From Gelidibacter mesophilus DSM 14095 (GTDB lineage: Bacteria; Bacteroidota; Bacteroidia; Flavobacteriales; Flavobacteriaceae): a DNA stretch of 64,000 bases. The translations under genes were made by a program, and so were the position numbers. The notes beneath the pieces are model-generated. The model was not told the DNA's origin. It searched no databases and worked only from the letters and a program-made list of their open reading frames with translations. Positions 17,910 to 27,050 of the stretch are shown here, piece by piece. Positions within the stretch are counted from its first letter, which is position 1. Each line of letters begins with the position of its first letter. The DNA is taken from assembly GCF_000423005.1 (NCBI RefSeq), contig NZ_AUHD01000007.1, positions 248,001 through 312,000 on the forward strand. The letters run 5' to 3'.

Positions 17910-18097
17910 CGCAAACTTATGCGTTTGCGCAGAGTTGCAATGCATTGCGCGCTCAACATGTCCCTAACGTCGGTTAGGGAAAAACGGTAAAAATACATTC
18001 AGGGCTGAAGTATTTTCGGCCCTGAATATTTTTAAATAGTCTAGGTAAGTCACGGATTATCTATCAAAAACAAAAGCGGACAAGTCGTGAATTGTCC
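17910..18097 (+). promoter_or_regulatory. Array of hairpins between rpsJ and rplC (possible leader)
   Basis: Five inverted repeats in 190 bases. CGCAAAC/GTTTGCG lies at 17910-17929. The palindrome GCAATGCATTGC lies at 17937-17948. TCCCTAAC/GTTAGGGA with a 4-base loop lies at 17961-17980. ATTCAGGGC/GCCCTGAAT followed by ATTTTT lies at 17997-18027 and is terminator-like. GGACAA/TTGTCC lies at 18078-18097. Such an array ahead of rplC-rplD could be an attenuator, for example under L4 control by analogy with the E. coli S10 leader, but this is inference. Confidence 0.5.
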
Positions 18098-18118
18098 ATA
18101 ACAAACAAATTAATATTT

Positions 18119-18736
18119 ATGTCTGGGTTAATTGGAAAAAAAATCGGTATGACCAGCATCTTTGATGAAAATGGAAAAAACATTCCATGTACAGTAATCG
18201 AAGTTGGTCCTAATATCGTCACCCAAGTCAGAACCGAAGAGGTTGACGGGTATAGTGCTCTTCAACTTGGTTTCGATGACAAGACAGAGAAAAGTTCCAC
18301 TAAGGCTGAAGCAGGTCATGCTAAAAAAGCCGGTACTTCTGTTAAAAGAAAAGTCGTTGAATTCCAAGGATTTGGAGAAGATTACAAATTAGGCGATGCC
18401 ATCACTGTTGATCATTTCATCGAAGGTGAATTTGTTGACATTACGGGTACATCTAAAGGAAAAGGATTCCAAGGGGTTGTAAAACGTCATGGTTTTGCAG
18501 GAGTTGGTCAAGCTACGCATGGTCAACACAACCGTTTAAGAGCTCCAGGTTCTATTGGTGCTGCTTCATATCCAGCAAGAGTCTTTAAAGGAATAAAGAT
18601 GGCCGGAAGAATGGGGGGCGAAAGAGTGAATGTTGAAAATTTAAGAGTTTACAAAGTAGTTCCTGAAAAGAACTTATTGGTGGTTAAAGGATGTGTTCCT
18701 GGTCATAAAAACTCTTATGTAATTATTCAGAAATAA
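18119..18736 (+). CDS. rplC: 50S ribosomal protein L3
   Basis: L3, 205 residues, an early assembly protein near the peptidyl-transferase centre. It starts [19 protein letters not shown]. The loop [18 protein letters not shown] contains the glutamine normally N5-methylated by PrmB. A TTG nine codons upstream extends the frame, but ATG 18119 gives the standard N-terminus. Its stop overlaps the rplD start by one base. Confidence 0.97.
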   Translation: MSGLIGKKIGMTSIFDENGKNIPCTVIEVGPNIVTQVRTEEVDGYSALQLGFDDKTEKSSTKAEAGHAKKAGTSVKRKVVEFQGFGEDYKLGDAITVDHFIEGEFVDITGTSKGKGFQGVVKRHGFAGVGQATHGQHNRLRAPGSIGAASYPARVFKGIKMAGRMGGERVNVENLRVYKVVPEKNLLVVKGCVPGHKNSYVIIQK

Positions 18737-19365
18737 TGAAAGTAGCAGTTGTAGATATAAACGGAAAAAGCACAGGTAGAGAGGTTGAACTTTCTGCAGA
18801 GGTGTTTGCTATTGAGCCTAATAATCATGCAGTTTACTTAGATGTTAAGCAATATCTTGCTAACCAACGTCAAGGAACGCACAAGGCTAAAGAAAGAGCT
18901 GAGATCTCTGGAAGTACACGTAAGATTAAAAAACAGAAAGGTACTGGTACTGCACGTGCAGGATCTATCAAGTCTGGTGTATTTAGAGGTGGTGGACGTA
19001 TGTTTGGTCCAAGACCAAGAAACTATAGCTTTAAATTGAACAAAGGCGTGAAGCGTTTAGCACGTAAATCAGCCTTAACAATGAAAGCCAATAGTTCAGA
19101 AATCGTGGTAATGGAAGATTTCAATTTTGATACTCCAAACACGAAAAACTTCACTAACGTATTGAAAGCGTTGGGAGTTGAGAATAAAAAATCTTTGTTT
19201 GTGTTGGGTGCTTCAAATAATAATGTATATTTGTCCTCACGTAATTTAAAAGGTTCTGAAGTTGTAATGAACTCAGAATTAAGCACTTACAAGATTTTAA
19301 ATGCAAATAAGTTAGTCCTTTTAGAAAGTGCTTTAGAAGGAATTGAATCGAATTTAAGTAAATAA
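18736..19365 (+). CDS. rplD: 50S ribosomal protein L4
   Basis: L4, 209 residues. It lines the nascent-peptide exit tunnel with its long loop (RQGTHKAKERAEISGSTRKI to GGRMFGPRPRNYSFKLN). In E. coli L4 also represses the S10 operon, which is relevant to the hairpin array upstream of rplC. The ATG overlaps the rplC stop. All expected core motifs are present. Confidence 0.97.
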   Translation: MKVAVVDINGKSTGREVELSAEVFAIEPNNHAVYLDVKQYLANQRQGTHKAKERAEISGSTRKIKKQKGTGTARAGSIKSGVFRGGGRMFGPRPRNYSFKLNKGVKRLARKSALTMKANSSEIVVMEDFNFDTPNTKNFTNVLKALGVENKKSLFVLGASNNNVYLSSRNLKGSEVVMNSELSTYKILNANKLVLLESALEGIESNLSK

Positions 19366-19371
19366 GGAAAC

Positions 19372-19662
19372 ATGAGCATCTTAATTAAACCTATTATTAC
19401 TGAAAAAGCGACTATGAATAGTGAGTTGAACAACTGCTATAGCTTTCAGGTAAATACGAAGGCGAACAAGGTTGAAATAAAAAAAGCAGTGGAAGCTGCT
19501 TATGGCGTTTCCGTTGAAAAAGTTCGTACTATAAATGTCCGTCCAGACAGAAGAACCCGTCATACAAAGACAGGTATTCAACATGGTAAAACTAATGCTG
19601 TTAAAAAAGCATTAGTACAGCTGGCGGAAGGTGAATCTATTGATTTATACACTAACATGTAA
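19372..19662 (+). CDS. rplW: 50S ribosomal protein L23
   Basis: L23, 96 residues. It sits at the exit-tunnel rim and docks trigger factor and SRP, whose protein component (ffh) is also in this window. It begins SILIKPIITEKATMNSE and contains VNTKANKVEIKKAVEAAYGV, the usual beta-alpha-beta core. Six bases separate it from rplD. Confidence 0.97.
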   Translation: MSILIKPIITEKATMNSELNNCYSFQVNTKANKVEIKKAVEAAYGVSVEKVRTINVRPDRRTRHTKTGIQHGKTNAVKKALVQLAEGESIDLYTNM

Positions 19663-19672
19663 TTAAAGACAA

Positions 19673-20500
19673 ATGTCAGTAAGAAAATTAAAACCGATCA
19701 CAGCAGGTCAGCGATTTAGAGTAGTAAATGGTTTTGACGCCATTACTACTGATAAGCCGGAGAAGAGTTTACTCGTTCCGAACAAGCGATCTGGTGGTAG
19801 AAACAGTCAAGGAAAAATGACCGTACGCCAGCTTGGTGGTGGTCATAAAAGAAGATATCGTATCATCGATTTCAAACGTAACAAACCTGGAGTTCCAGCG
19901 GAAGTAGCGTCTATCGAGTACGATCCAAACAGAACAGCTTTTATCGCTCTTTTGAATTATCAAGATGGTGAGAAACGATATGTTATTGCTCAAACTGGTT
20001 TAAAAGTTGGACAGAATGTGGTTTCAGGTACTGAAAACATTGCTCCAGAAATTGGAAATGCAATGACCTTGAAGTATGTGCCACTTGGTACTATCATTTC
20101 ATGTATTGAATTGCGTCCTGGACAAGGAGCGATTATGGCAAGAAGTGCTGGTTCATTCGCTCAATTAATGGCGAGAGATGGGAAATTCGCTTCAGTGAAA
20201 TTGCCTTCAGGTGAAACACGTTTGATCCTTGTAGAATGTATGGCAACTATTGGCGCTGTATCTAATCATGACCATCAGTTGATTGTATCTGGTAAAGCAG
20301 GTAGAAGTAGATGGTTAGGAAGACGTCCAAGAGTTAGACCAGTAGTTATGAACCCTGTCGATCACCCAATGGGTGGTGGTGAAGGTAAAGCTTCAGGTGG
20401 TCATCCAAGATCAAGAAATGGTATTCCAGCTAAAGGTTATAGAACACGTACTAAGACCAAAGCTAGTAATAAGTATATTGTAGAACGTAGAAAGAAATAA
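19673..20500 (+). CDS. rplB: 50S ribosomal protein L2
   Basis: L2, 275 residues, one of the oldest 50S proteins, needed for peptidyl-transferase activity. It contains [17 protein letters not shown] and the C-terminal [20 protein letters not shown], whose histidine corresponds to the conserved H229 of E. coli. Full length, 10 bp after rplW. Confidence 0.98.
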   Translation: MSVRKLKPITAGQRFRVVNGFDAITTDKPEKSLLVPNKRSGGRNSQGKMTVRQLGGGHKRRYRIIDFKRNKPGVPAEVASIEYDPNRTAFIALLNYQDGEKRYVIAQTGLKVGQNVVSGTENIAPEIGNAMTLKYVPLGTIISCIELRPGQGAIMARSAGSFAQLMARDGKFASVKLPSGETRLILVECMATIGAVSNHDHQLIVSGKAGRSRWLGRRPRVRPVVMNPVDHPMGGGEGKASGGHPRSRNGIPAKGYRTRTKTKASNKYIVERRKK

Positions 20501-20510
20501 TTGAGATAAT

Positions 20511-20789
20511 ATGGCACGTTCATTAAAAAAAGGACCTTACATCCATTATAAATTGAGTAAGAAAGTTGAAGACAATGTAGCTTCAAACAAGAAAACGGTT
20601 ATCAAAACGTGGTCTAGAGCCTCTATGATTTCACCAGATTTTGTTGGGCAAACTATCGCTGTTCACAATGGTCGTCAATTTGTACCGGTTTATGTAACTG
20701 AGAACATGGTAGGTCACAAATTAGGAGAATTTTCACCTACACGATCTTTTAGAGGTCACGCAGGTGCAAAAAATAAAGGTAAAAAATAA
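20511..20789 (+). CDS. rpsS: 30S ribosomal protein S19
   Basis: S19, 92 residues, in the 30S head together with S13. It starts [19 protein letters not shown] and contains [18 protein letters not shown], the RNA-binding signature. It is 10 bp after rplB and 8 bp before rplV. Confidence 0.97.
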   Translation: MARSLKKGPYIHYKLSKKVEDNVASNKKTVIKTWSRASMISPDFVGQTIAVHNGRQFVPVYVTENMVGHKLGEFSPTRSFRGHAGAKNKGKK

Positions 20790-20797
20790 GTAGAGCT

Positions 20798-21205
20798 ATG
20801 GGAAGTCGTAAAAAACAAATGGCAGACGCTATTAAGGAAGAAAAAAAGCACATCGCTTTTGCAAAGCTTAATAACTGTCCTACATCACCAAGAAAAATGC
20901 GCTTAGTTGCGGATTTGGTGAGAGGACAAAAAGCAGAAATGGCTCTTAATATCTTAAGATTTAGTCCAAAAGAAGCATCTCGTCGTTTAGAGAAATTGGT
21001 TCTTTCGGCAATTGCCAACTGGCAAGCGAAAAACGAAGATGCAAGCATTGAAGATGCTGATTTATTCGTAAAAGAGATCAGAGTAGATGGTGGTGCCATG
21101 TTGAAGAGACTGCGTCCAGCACCTCAAGGTCGCGCACACAGAATTAGAAAACGTTCCAACCACGTTACCGTGGTCATTGGAGCAAACAATAATACACAAG
21201 CTTAA
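20798..21205 (+). CDS. rplV: 50S ribosomal protein L22 with N-terminal extension
   Basis: L22, 135 residues, a tunnel-lining protein. The core ([18 protein letters not shown], and [20 protein letters not shown]) is standard. About 20 extra basic residues at the N-terminus ([17 protein letters not shown]) are absent from the roughly 110-residue E. coli protein. The next internal ATG (codon 8) would still leave an extension, so it appears genuine and lineage-specific. Confidence 0.96.
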   Translation: MGSRKKQMADAIKEEKKHIAFAKLNNCPTSPRKMRLVADLVRGQKAEMALNILRFSPKEASRRLEKLVLSAIANWQAKNEDASIEDADLFVKEIRVDGGAMLKRLRPAPQGRAHRIRKRSNHVTVVIGANNNTQA

Positions 21206-21213
21206 ATAGAGAT

Positions 21214-21945
21214 ATGGGACAAAAGACAAATCCAATCGGAAATCGTTTAGGAATTATCAGAGGATGGGAATCTAACTGGTATGGTGGCAATGATTATGGA
21301 GATAAACTTGCTGAAGACGATAAGATTAGAAAATATGTTCACGCTCGTTTATCTAAAGCAAGTGTGTCGAGAGTAATTATTGAGCGTACGCTTAAACTTG
21401 TAACCGTTACTATCACTACTGCAAGACCTGGTATCATTATCGGGAAGGGTGGTCAAGAGGTAGACAAGTTAAAAGAGGAGCTTAAGAAAATTACTGATAA
21501 GGAAGTTCAATTGAACATCTTCGAAATCAAGAGACCAGAATTGGATGCCTTTTTAGTGGCATCTAGCGTTGCTCGTCAAATCGAGAATCGTATTTCTTAC
21601 AGACGTGCCATCAAAATGGCAATTGCTGCAACAATGCGTATGAATGCTGAAGGGATCAAGATTCAAATTAGTGGTCGTCTAAACGGTGCTGAGATGGCGC
21701 GTTCAGAGCACTACAAAGAAGGAAGAATTCCATTATCAACGTTTAGAGCCGATATTGACTATGCTTTAGTTGAGGCACATACTACTTATGGTAGATTGGG
21801 TGTTAAAGTATGGATCATGAAAGGTGAAGTGTATGGTAAGAGAGAACTTTCCCCGTTGGTTGGTTTATCCAAGAAACAAGGTGGCAAAGGAGGATCTGAT
21901 GCGCCAAGACGTGGTGGGAATAACAAACCCCGCCGTAGAAAGTAA
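21214..21945 (+). CDS. rpsC: 30S ribosomal protein S3
   Basis: S3, 243 residues. It is at the mRNA entry channel and contributes to helicase activity of the ribosome. It has an N-terminal [21 protein letters not shown], a KH domain with [14 protein letters not shown], and a C-terminal domain with [20 protein letters not shown]. The basic glycine-rich tail ([19 protein letters not shown]) is longer than in E. coli. Confidence 0.97.
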   Translation: MGQKTNPIGNRLGIIRGWESNWYGGNDYGDKLAEDDKIRKYVHARLSKASVSRVIIERTLKLVTVTITTARPGIIIGKGGQEVDKLKEELKKITDKEVQLNIFEIKRPELDAFLVASSVARQIENRISYRRAIKMAIAATMRMNAEGIKIQISGRLNGAEMARSEHYKEGRIPLSTFRADIDYALVEAHTTYGRLGVKVWIMKGEVYGKRELSPLVGLSKKQGGKGGSDAPRRGGNNKPRRRK

Positions 21946-21964
21946 TTTTTAAAGTTAAAGAAAA

Positions 21965-22390
21965 ATGTTACAACCTAGAAAGACGAAATTCCGTAAGCAG
22001 CAAAAAGGCCGCATGAAGGGAAATTCCGGTAGAGGACATGAACTTTCAAATGGAACGTTCGGTATAAAATCGGTACACGAAACGGGAATGTTTTTAACAT
22101 CTCGTCAAATAGAAGCAGCTCGTATTGCAGCAACACGTTTTATGAAAAGAGAGGGGCAACTTTGGATCAAAATATTTCCAGACAAGCCTATCACCAAAAA
22201 ACCTTTAGAAGTACGTATGGGTAAAGGTAAAGGTGCTGTAGAATATTGGGTAGCTGTAGTGAAACCAGGTAGAATTATGTTTGAAGTAGGTGGCGTGCCA
22301 TTAGACGTTGCTAAAGAAGCATTACGTTTGGCGGCTCAAAAATTACCTGTAAAAACAAAATTCTTAATCGCTAGAGATTACGAAGCTTAA
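21965..22390 (+). CDS. rplP: 50S ribosomal protein L16
   Basis: L16, 141 residues. It organises the A-site tRNA region of the 50S subunit. It contains [19 protein letters not shown] and the loop [20 protein letters not shown], which carries the conserved arginine that YcfD-type oxygenases modify in E. coli. Full length. Confidence 0.97.
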   Translation: MLQPRKTKFRKQQKGRMKGNSGRGHELSNGTFGIKSVHETGMFLTSRQIEAARIAATRFMKREGQLWIKIFPDKPITKKPLEVRMGKGKGAVEYWVAVVKPGRIMFEVGGVPLDVAKEALRLAAQKLPVKTKFLIARDYEA

Positions 22391-22402
22391 TACATAGATA
22401 TT

Positions 22403-22594
22403 ATGAAGCAATCAGAAATTAAACAGCTTTCTACAGCTGAATTACAAGATAAGTTAGGTGAAACTAAAAAGAGTTATGCTGACCTGAATATGGCTCATGC
22501 AATCTCTCCTTTAGAAAATCCGATTCAATTACGCAACGTCAGACGTTCTGTAGCAAGAATTGCAACCGAATTAACTAAAAGAGAAGTACAATAA
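22403..22594 (+). CDS. rpmC: 50S ribosomal protein L29
   Basis: L29, 63 residues, a two-helix protein near the exit tunnel next to L23. It begins KQSEIKQLSTAELQDKLGET. The conserved RNVRRSVARIATEL near the C-terminus is present. It lies between rplP and rpsQ, as usual. Confidence 0.96.
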   Translation: MKQSEIKQLSTAELQDKLGETKKSYADLNMAHAISPLENPIQLRNVRRSVARIATELTKREVQ

Positions 22595-22612
22595 TTTGTA
22601 TTCCGCTGAAAG

Positions 22613-22870
22613 ATGGAAAAAAGAAATTTAAGAAAAGAACGTATAGGAGTTGTAACTAGTAACAAAATGATGAAGTCCATCGTTGTTGCCGAAGTTAAAA
22701 AAGTAAAACATCCTATGTATGGAAAATTCGTGTTGAAAACGAAGAAATACGTTGCACACGATGAGACAAACGACTGTAACATTGGAGATACGGTAAAGAT
22801 CATGGAAACACGACCTTTAAGTAAATCTAAAAGTTGGAGATTAGTAGAAATAATTGAAAGAGCGAAGTAA
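22613..22870 (+). CDS. rpsQ: 30S ribosomal protein S17
   Basis: S17, 85 residues, an OB-fold primary 16S rRNA-binding protein. It contains [19 protein letters not shown] and the signature [20 protein letters not shown]. Two bases separate it from rplN. Confidence 0.96.
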   Translation: MEKRNLRKERIGVVTSNKMMKSIVVAEVKKVKHPMYGKFVLKTKKYVAHDETNDCNIGDTVKIMETRPLSKSKSWRLVEIIERAK

Positions 22871-22872
22871 TT

Positions 22873-23241
22873 ATGTTACAACAAGAATCAAGATTAAAAG
22901 TAGCTGATAACACTGGGGCAAAGGAAGTTTTGACTATCCGTGTTCTAGGCGGTACTAAAAGAAGATATGCTTCTGTAGGTGACAAGATAGTTGTTTCTGT
23001 AAAAGATGCAACACCTAATGGTAACATTAAGAAAGGTGCTGTTTCTACAGCTGTTGTTGTACGTACCAAGAAAGAAGTAAGACGTCCAGACGGATCTTAT
23101 ATCAGATTTGACGATAACGCTTGTGTGCTTTTAAACCCGCAGGGAGAAATGAGAGGCACACGTGTTTTTGGACCTGTTGCAAGAGAACTTCGTGATAAGC
23201 AATTCATGAAAATTGTATCATTGGCACCTGAAGTGCTTTAA
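22873..23241 (+). CDS. rplN: 50S ribosomal protein L14
   Basis: L14, 122 residues, at the subunit interface and the binding partner of the silencing factor RsfS (encoded at 43432-43803 in this window). It contains [20 protein letters not shown] and the C-terminal [20 protein letters not shown]. Full length and highly conserved. Confidence 0.97.
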   Translation: MLQQESRLKVADNTGAKEVLTIRVLGGTKRRYASVGDKIVVSVKDATPNGNIKKGAVSTAVVVRTKKEVRRPDGSYIRFDDNACVLLNPQGEMRGTRVFGPVARELRDKQFMKIVSLAPEVL

Positions 23242-23252
23242 TGACTAATAAG

Positions 23253-23564
23253 ATGACAAAGTTTAAAATAAAATCGGGAGATACAGTACAAGTTATTGCC
23301 GGAGACCATAAAGGTACAGAAGGCAAGGTTGTAAAAATCTTAAAAGATAAGAACAAAGCGATCGTTGAAGGCGTGAACATGGTTAAGAAACATACTAAAC
23401 CAAGTGCACAAAGCCCTCAGGGTGGCATTGTAGAGAAAGAAGCGCCCATTCATATTTCCAACCTATCACTTTTAAATACTAAAGGTGAGACAACACGTGT
23501 TGGTTATAGAATGGAAGGCGATAAAAAAGTGAGATTTTCAAAAAAATCAAATGAAGTAATTTAG
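23253..23564 (+). CDS. rplX: 50S ribosomal protein L24
   Basis: L24, about 103 residues, a KOW-domain initiator of 50S assembly. The KOW motif is [20 protein letters not shown]. An in-frame ATG at 23241 overlaps the rplN stop and would add four residues. ATG 23253 ([10 protein letters not shown]) matches the usual family N-terminus. Either is possible. Confidence 0.94.
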   Translation: MTKFKIKSGDTVQVIAGDHKGTEGKVVKILKDKNKAIVEGVNMVKKHTKPSAQSPQGGIVEKEAPIHISNLSLLNTKGETTRVGYRMEGDKKVRFSKKSNEVI

Positions 23565-23566
23565 TT

Positions 23567-24118
23567 ATGGCTTATATTCCAAGATTAAAACAAGAGTACA
23601 AGGACAAAATTGTTACAACTCTTACAGAAGAATTCGGATATAAAAACGTAATGCAAGTTCCTAAACTTACAAAGATAGTTATATCCAAAGGAGTTGGTGC
23701 TGCAGTTGCCGATAAGAAATTAGTAGATCATGCCGTGGAAGAGTTGACTAAAATATCTGGTCAAAAAGCAGTTCCTACAGTATCAAAAAAAGATATCGCA
23801 ACGTTTAAGTTACGTAAAGGTATGCCAATTGGTGCTAGAGTTACATTACGCGGAGAGCAAATGTACGAGTTCCTAGACCGTTTGGTGACATCAGCTTTAC
23901 CACGAGTAAGAGACTTTAACGGTATTAAAGCAACTGGCTTTGACGGTAGAGGTAACTATAACTTAGGTATTACTGAGCAAATTATCTTCCCAGAGATGGA
24001 TATTGATAAAGTTAACAATATTTCAGGAATGGATGTTGCCTTTGTTACTACAGCTGATACAGATAAAGAAGCAAAATCGTTATTAACAGAATTAGGTTTA
24101 CCTTTTCAAAAGAACTAA
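23567..24118 (+). CDS. rplE: 50S ribosomal protein L5
   Basis: L5, 183 residues. It binds 5S rRNA and contacts P-site tRNA. Conserved stretches are [36 protein letters not shown] and the C-terminal [20 protein letters not shown]. Two bases separate it from rplX. Confidence 0.97.
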   Translation: MAYIPRLKQEYKDKIVTTLTEEFGYKNVMQVPKLTKIVISKGVGAAVADKKLVDHAVEELTKISGQKAVPTVSKKDIATFKLRKGMPIGARVTLRGEQMYEFLDRLVTSALPRVRDFNGIKATGFDGRGNYNLGITEQIIFPEMDIDKVNNISGMDVAFVTTADTDKEAKSLLTELGLPFQKN

Positions 24119-24121
24119 GAT

Positions 24122-24391
24122 ATGGCTAAAGAATCAATGAAAGCCCGTGAGGTGAAGAGACAAAAAATGGTAGATAAGTATGCTGATAAACGTAAAGCTT
24201 TGAAAGAGGCTGGAGATTATGAGGCTTTACAAAAATTACCAAGAAATGCATCACCGGTACGTTTGCACAACCGTTGTAAATTAACAGGAAGACCAAGAGG
24301 ATACGTTCGTATTTTTGGAATCTCCCGTGTAATGTTGCGCGAAATGGCAAACCAAGGCTTGATCCCGGGAGTTAGAAAAGCATCCTGGTAG
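24122..24391 (+). CDS. rpsN: 30S ribosomal protein S14, zinc-free form
   Basis: S14, 89 residues, the long form. The CxxC pairs of the zinc-binding short form (about 61 residues) are missing, and only one cysteine ([13 protein letters not shown]) remains. It is needed for late 30S head assembly. It ends [11 protein letters not shown], as is typical. It is followed by a 135-bp structured spacer before rpsH. Confidence 0.96.
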   Translation: MAKESMKAREVKRQKMVDKYADKRKALKEAGDYEALQKLPRNASPVRLHNRCKLTGRPRGYVRIFGISRVMLREMANQGLIPGVRKASW

Positions 24392-24416
24392 AAGCGCTAC
24401 ACCATGCGTTTCATAT

Positions 24417-24460
24417 ACAACGCGATGCATCACGTTGTAAAGATGCAACATTTTGCATCT
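24417..24460 (+). promoter_or_regulatory. Hairpin pair between rpsN and rpsH
   Basis: ACAACG...CGTTGT encloses the near-palindrome GATGCATC (24417-24438). AGATGCAA/TTGCATCT with a 4-base loop follows at 24441-24460. The tail contains GGTTTGG (24485-24491) opposed to CCAAAAACC (24498-24506). The arrangement is reminiscent of the rpsJ-rplC spacer. In E. coli, S8 represses the spc operon by binding near the rplE start. A related S8-responsive element here is only a hypothesis. Confidence 0.45.
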
Positions 24461-24526
24461 CAATAAGAGTATAAACTGGGCGTAGGTTTGGGGAGAACCA
24501 AAAACCACGTCCGCAATTTAATATAA

Positions 24527-24925
24527 ATGAATACAGATCCAATCGCAGATTATCTAACAAGAGTTAGAAATGCAGTAAAGGCCAACCACAGAGTTGTTGA
24601 AATTCCTGCATCCAATCTGAAAAAAGAAATTACTAAAATATTATTCGATCAAGGATATATTTTAAGTTACAAGTTTGATGACTCTTCTGTACAGGGCTCT
24701 ATTAAGATAGCGCTTAAGTATAACAAAGAGACTAAAGAACCGGTAATCAGAAAAATTCAAAGAATAAGTAAACCAGGTTTACGTAAATATGCAAGCTCTA
24801 GCGAAATGCCAAGAATCCTTAACGGGCTTGGGATTGCTATAGTCTCTACTTCTTACGGAGTAATGACAGGAAAGCAAGCGCATAAACAAAATGTTGGTGG
24901 TGAATTATTGTGCTACGTTTACTAA
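24527..24925 (+). CDS. rpsH: 30S ribosomal protein S8
   Basis: S8, 132 residues, a primary binder of the central domain of 16S rRNA and the spc-operon autoregulator in E. coli. It contains DPIADYLTRVRNAVKANHRV and the C-terminal GIAIVSTSYGVMTGKQAHK. It starts after the structured spacer, and rplF follows 12 bp later. Confidence 0.97.
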   Translation: MNTDPIADYLTRVRNAVKANHRVVEIPASNLKKEITKILFDQGYILSYKFDDSSVQGSIKIALKYNKETKEPVIRKIQRISKPGLRKYASSSEMPRILNGLGIAIVSTSYGVMTGKQAHKQNVGGELLCYVY

Positions 24926-24937
24926 TAAAGAGAAGAT

Positions 24938-25480
24938 ATGTCAAGAATAGGTAATAATCCAGTAGCAATCCCACAAGGGGTTACAATAAACGTCCAAGAC
25001 AACCTAATTACCGTAAAAGGTAAGTTGGGTGAATTAACTCAAAAATTTGAAGGCGTTGAAATTACTGTTGAAGATGGTCAAGTGTCAGTGGCACGCCCTT
25101 CAGACAGTAAAGAAGCAAGAACTAACCATGGTCTATATAGATCATTGGTAAAGAATATGGTAGAAGGTGTTTCTGAAGGTTGGACTAAGAAATTAGAATT
25201 GGTAGGTGTAGGTTATAGAGCATCTAACCAAGGACAAAGATTAGATTTGGCTCTAGGTTTCTCTCACAATATTGTTTTAGACGTAGCTCCTGAAGTGACC
25301 GTTGAAACAATTTCTGAGAAAGGAAAGAACCCGATCATTAAATTAACTTCTCACGACAAACAGTTGGTTGGACAAGTTGCAGCGAAAATTCGCGGCTATA
25401 GAAAACCAGAACCTTACAAAGGAAAAGGAATTAAATTTGTAGGAGAAGTATTAAGAAGAAAAGCAGGTAAATCAGCATAA
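24938..25480 (+). CDS. rplF: 50S ribosomal protein L6
   Basis: L6, 180 residues, two related alpha/beta domains near the factor-binding site. It contains [35 protein letters not shown] and the closing [20 protein letters not shown]. Full length. Confidence 0.97.
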   Translation: MSRIGNNPVAIPQGVTINVQDNLITVKGKLGELTQKFEGVEITVEDGQVSVARPSDSKEARTNHGLYRSLVKNMVEGVSEGWTKKLELVGVGYRASNQGQRLDLALGFSHNIVLDVAPEVTVETISEKGKNPIIKLTSHDKQLVGQVAAKIRGYRKPEPYKGKGIKFVGEVLRRKAGKSA

Positions 25481-25490
25481 TCGTTTAGTT

Positions 25491-25847
25491 ATGGCATTGA
25501 CAAAAAATCAAAGTAGATTAAGAATAAAAAGCAGAATCCGTAAGGTTATTTCTGGAACAGAAGCAAGACCTCGTTTAGCTGTATTTAGAAGCAATAAAGA
25601 AATTTATGCTCAAATTATAGACGATGTTACTGGTAATACTATTAGTGCTGCATCTTCAAGAGACAAGGACATTAGTTCTGCTAAAGGAACTAAAACCGAA
25701 ATAGCGGCCTTAGTTGGTAAAGCTATTGGTGAAAGAGCCTTAAAAGCTGGGGTGGAAACTATTTCTTTTGATAGAGGTGGGTATCAATATCACGGAAGAG
25801 TAAAATCATTAGCAGATGGTGCTAGAGAAGCAGGACTAAAATTTTAA
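25491..25847 (+). CDS. rplR: 50S ribosomal protein L18
   Basis: L18, 118 residues, binds 5S rRNA. It contains [20 protein letters not shown] and the C-terminal [20 protein letters not shown] signature. It lies six bases before rpsE. Confidence 0.96.
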   Translation: MALTKNQSRLRIKSRIRKVISGTEARPRLAVFRSNKEIYAQIIDDVTGNTISAASSRDKDISSAKGTKTEIAALVGKAIGERALKAGVETISFDRGGYQYHGRVKSLADGAREAGLKF

Positions 25848-25853
25848 GAGATT

Positions 25854-26378
25854 ATGTATCGAAAATATAAAAACGCAGAATTAGTAAAGCCAAGTGGTTT
25901 AGACCTTAAAGATCATCTTATAGGCGTTCAAAGAGTAACGAAAGTTACCAAAGGTGGTAGAGCATTCGGTTTTTCAGCTATTGTAGTAGTTGGAGATGAG
26001 GCAGGCGTTGTTGGTCAAGGTTTAGGTAAATCTAAAGACGTGGCCACTGCAATTGCTAAAGGCATTGAAGATGCTAAAAAGAACTTAGTGAGAATTCCAA
26101 TCCTTAAAAAAACATTGCCACACGAACAAAAAGGAAAGTATGGCGGTGCAAGAGTAAATATCATTCCAGCTGCTGAAGGTACTGGTGTGATTGCTGGTGG
26201 AGCAGTAAGAACGGTTTTAGAGGCTGTTGGTGTACATGATGTATTATCAAAATCTCAAGGATCTTCAAACCCTCATAACGTAGTAAAAGCAACTTTTGAT
26301 GCTTTGTTACAATTAAGAGATGCTAAATCTGTAGCGAAGGACAGAGGAATTTCACTTGATAAAGTATTTAACGGTTAA
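25854..26378 (+). CDS. rpsE: 30S ribosomal protein S5
   Basis: S5, 174 residues, important for decoding fidelity and mRNA unwinding. The double-stranded RNA-binding N-terminal domain contains [20 protein letters not shown]. The C-terminal domain contains [20 protein letters not shown] and [16 protein letters not shown]. Full length. Confidence 0.97.
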   Translation: MYRKYKNAELVKPSGLDLKDHLIGVQRVTKVTKGGRAFGFSAIVVVGDEAGVVGQGLGKSKDVATAIAKGIEDAKKNLVRIPILKKTLPHEQKGKYGGARVNIIPAAEGTGVIAGGAVRTVLEAVGVHDVLSKSQGSSNPHNVVKATFDALLQLRDAKSVAKDRGISLDKVFNG

Positions 26379-26389
26379 TCTATAGAATA

Positions 26390-26572
26390 ATGGCAAAGAT
26401 TAAAGTACAAAAAGTAAGAAGTGCAATCAACCGTACGCAAACACAAAAGAGGATATTAGAGTCTTTAGGTTTGCATAAGATGAATCAGGTTGTTGAGCAT
26501 GATGACACGCCAAGTATCCTTGGAATGATTAATAAAGTTCAACATTTAGTTTCTATTGTAGAAACAAAATAA
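26390..26572 (+). CDS. rpmD: 50S ribosomal protein L30
   Basis: L30, 60 residues, on the 50S surface. It contains KIKVQKVRSAINRTQTQKRI and LGLHKMNQVVEHDDTPSILG, the usual conserved stretches. Its place between rpsE and rplO is canonical. Confidence 0.96.
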   Translation: MAKIKVQKVRSAINRTQTQKRILESLGLHKMNQVVEHDDTPSILGMINKVQHLVSIVETK

Positions 26573-26584
26573 TACAGCATAATA

Positions 26585-27037
26585 ATGGATTTAAGTAATT
26601 TAAAACCGGCTGAAGGGTCAGTTAAAAATCAAGGCAAAAGAATAGGTAGAGGACAAGGTTCTGGAAAAGGTGGTACCGCAACTCGTGGTCACAAGGGAGC
26701 TAAATCACGTTCTGGTTATTCTAAGAAAGTAGGATTTGAAGGTGGTCAAATGCCACTTCAAAGACGTGTGCCTAAATTTGGATTTACAAATATCAATCGT
26801 GTAGAATATCAGGGAGTGAATCTTGATAAGTTACAACAATTGGTGGATGATAATGTGATAACAGATACTGTTGATTTTGTTACCTTGTTAGAATTAGGAC
26901 TTGTTGACAAGAATGATCTTGTTAAAATTCTAGGTCGTGGCGAGTTGAAGTCAAAATTAAAAGTAACTGCTCATAAATTTACCGCTTCAGCAAAAGCTGC
27001 TATTGAAGCCGCAGGAGGAGAAGCTGTAACTTTATAA
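26585..27037 (+). CDS. rplO: 50S ribosomal protein L15
   Basis: L15, 150 residues, a late 50S assembly protein. Its N-terminal glycine-rich extended arm reads KRIGRGQGSGKGGTATRGHK. The globular domain contains FEGGQMPLQRRVPKFGFTN. It lies 13 bp before secY. Confidence 0.97.
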   Translation: MDLSNLKPAEGSVKNQGKRIGRGQGSGKGGTATRGHKGAKSRSGYSKKVGFEGGQMPLQRRVPKFGFTNINRVEYQGVNLDKLQQLVDDNVITDTVDFVTLLELGLVDKNDLVKILGRGELKSKLKVTAHKFTASAKAAIEAAGGEAVTL

Positions 27038-27050
27038 GACCATTTAGAGG

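Noticed and set aside
18092-18118. TTG start nine codons upstream of rplC
   Set aside because: ATG 18119 gives the standard L3 N-terminus, and the extra codons overlap the last hairpin of the spacer.
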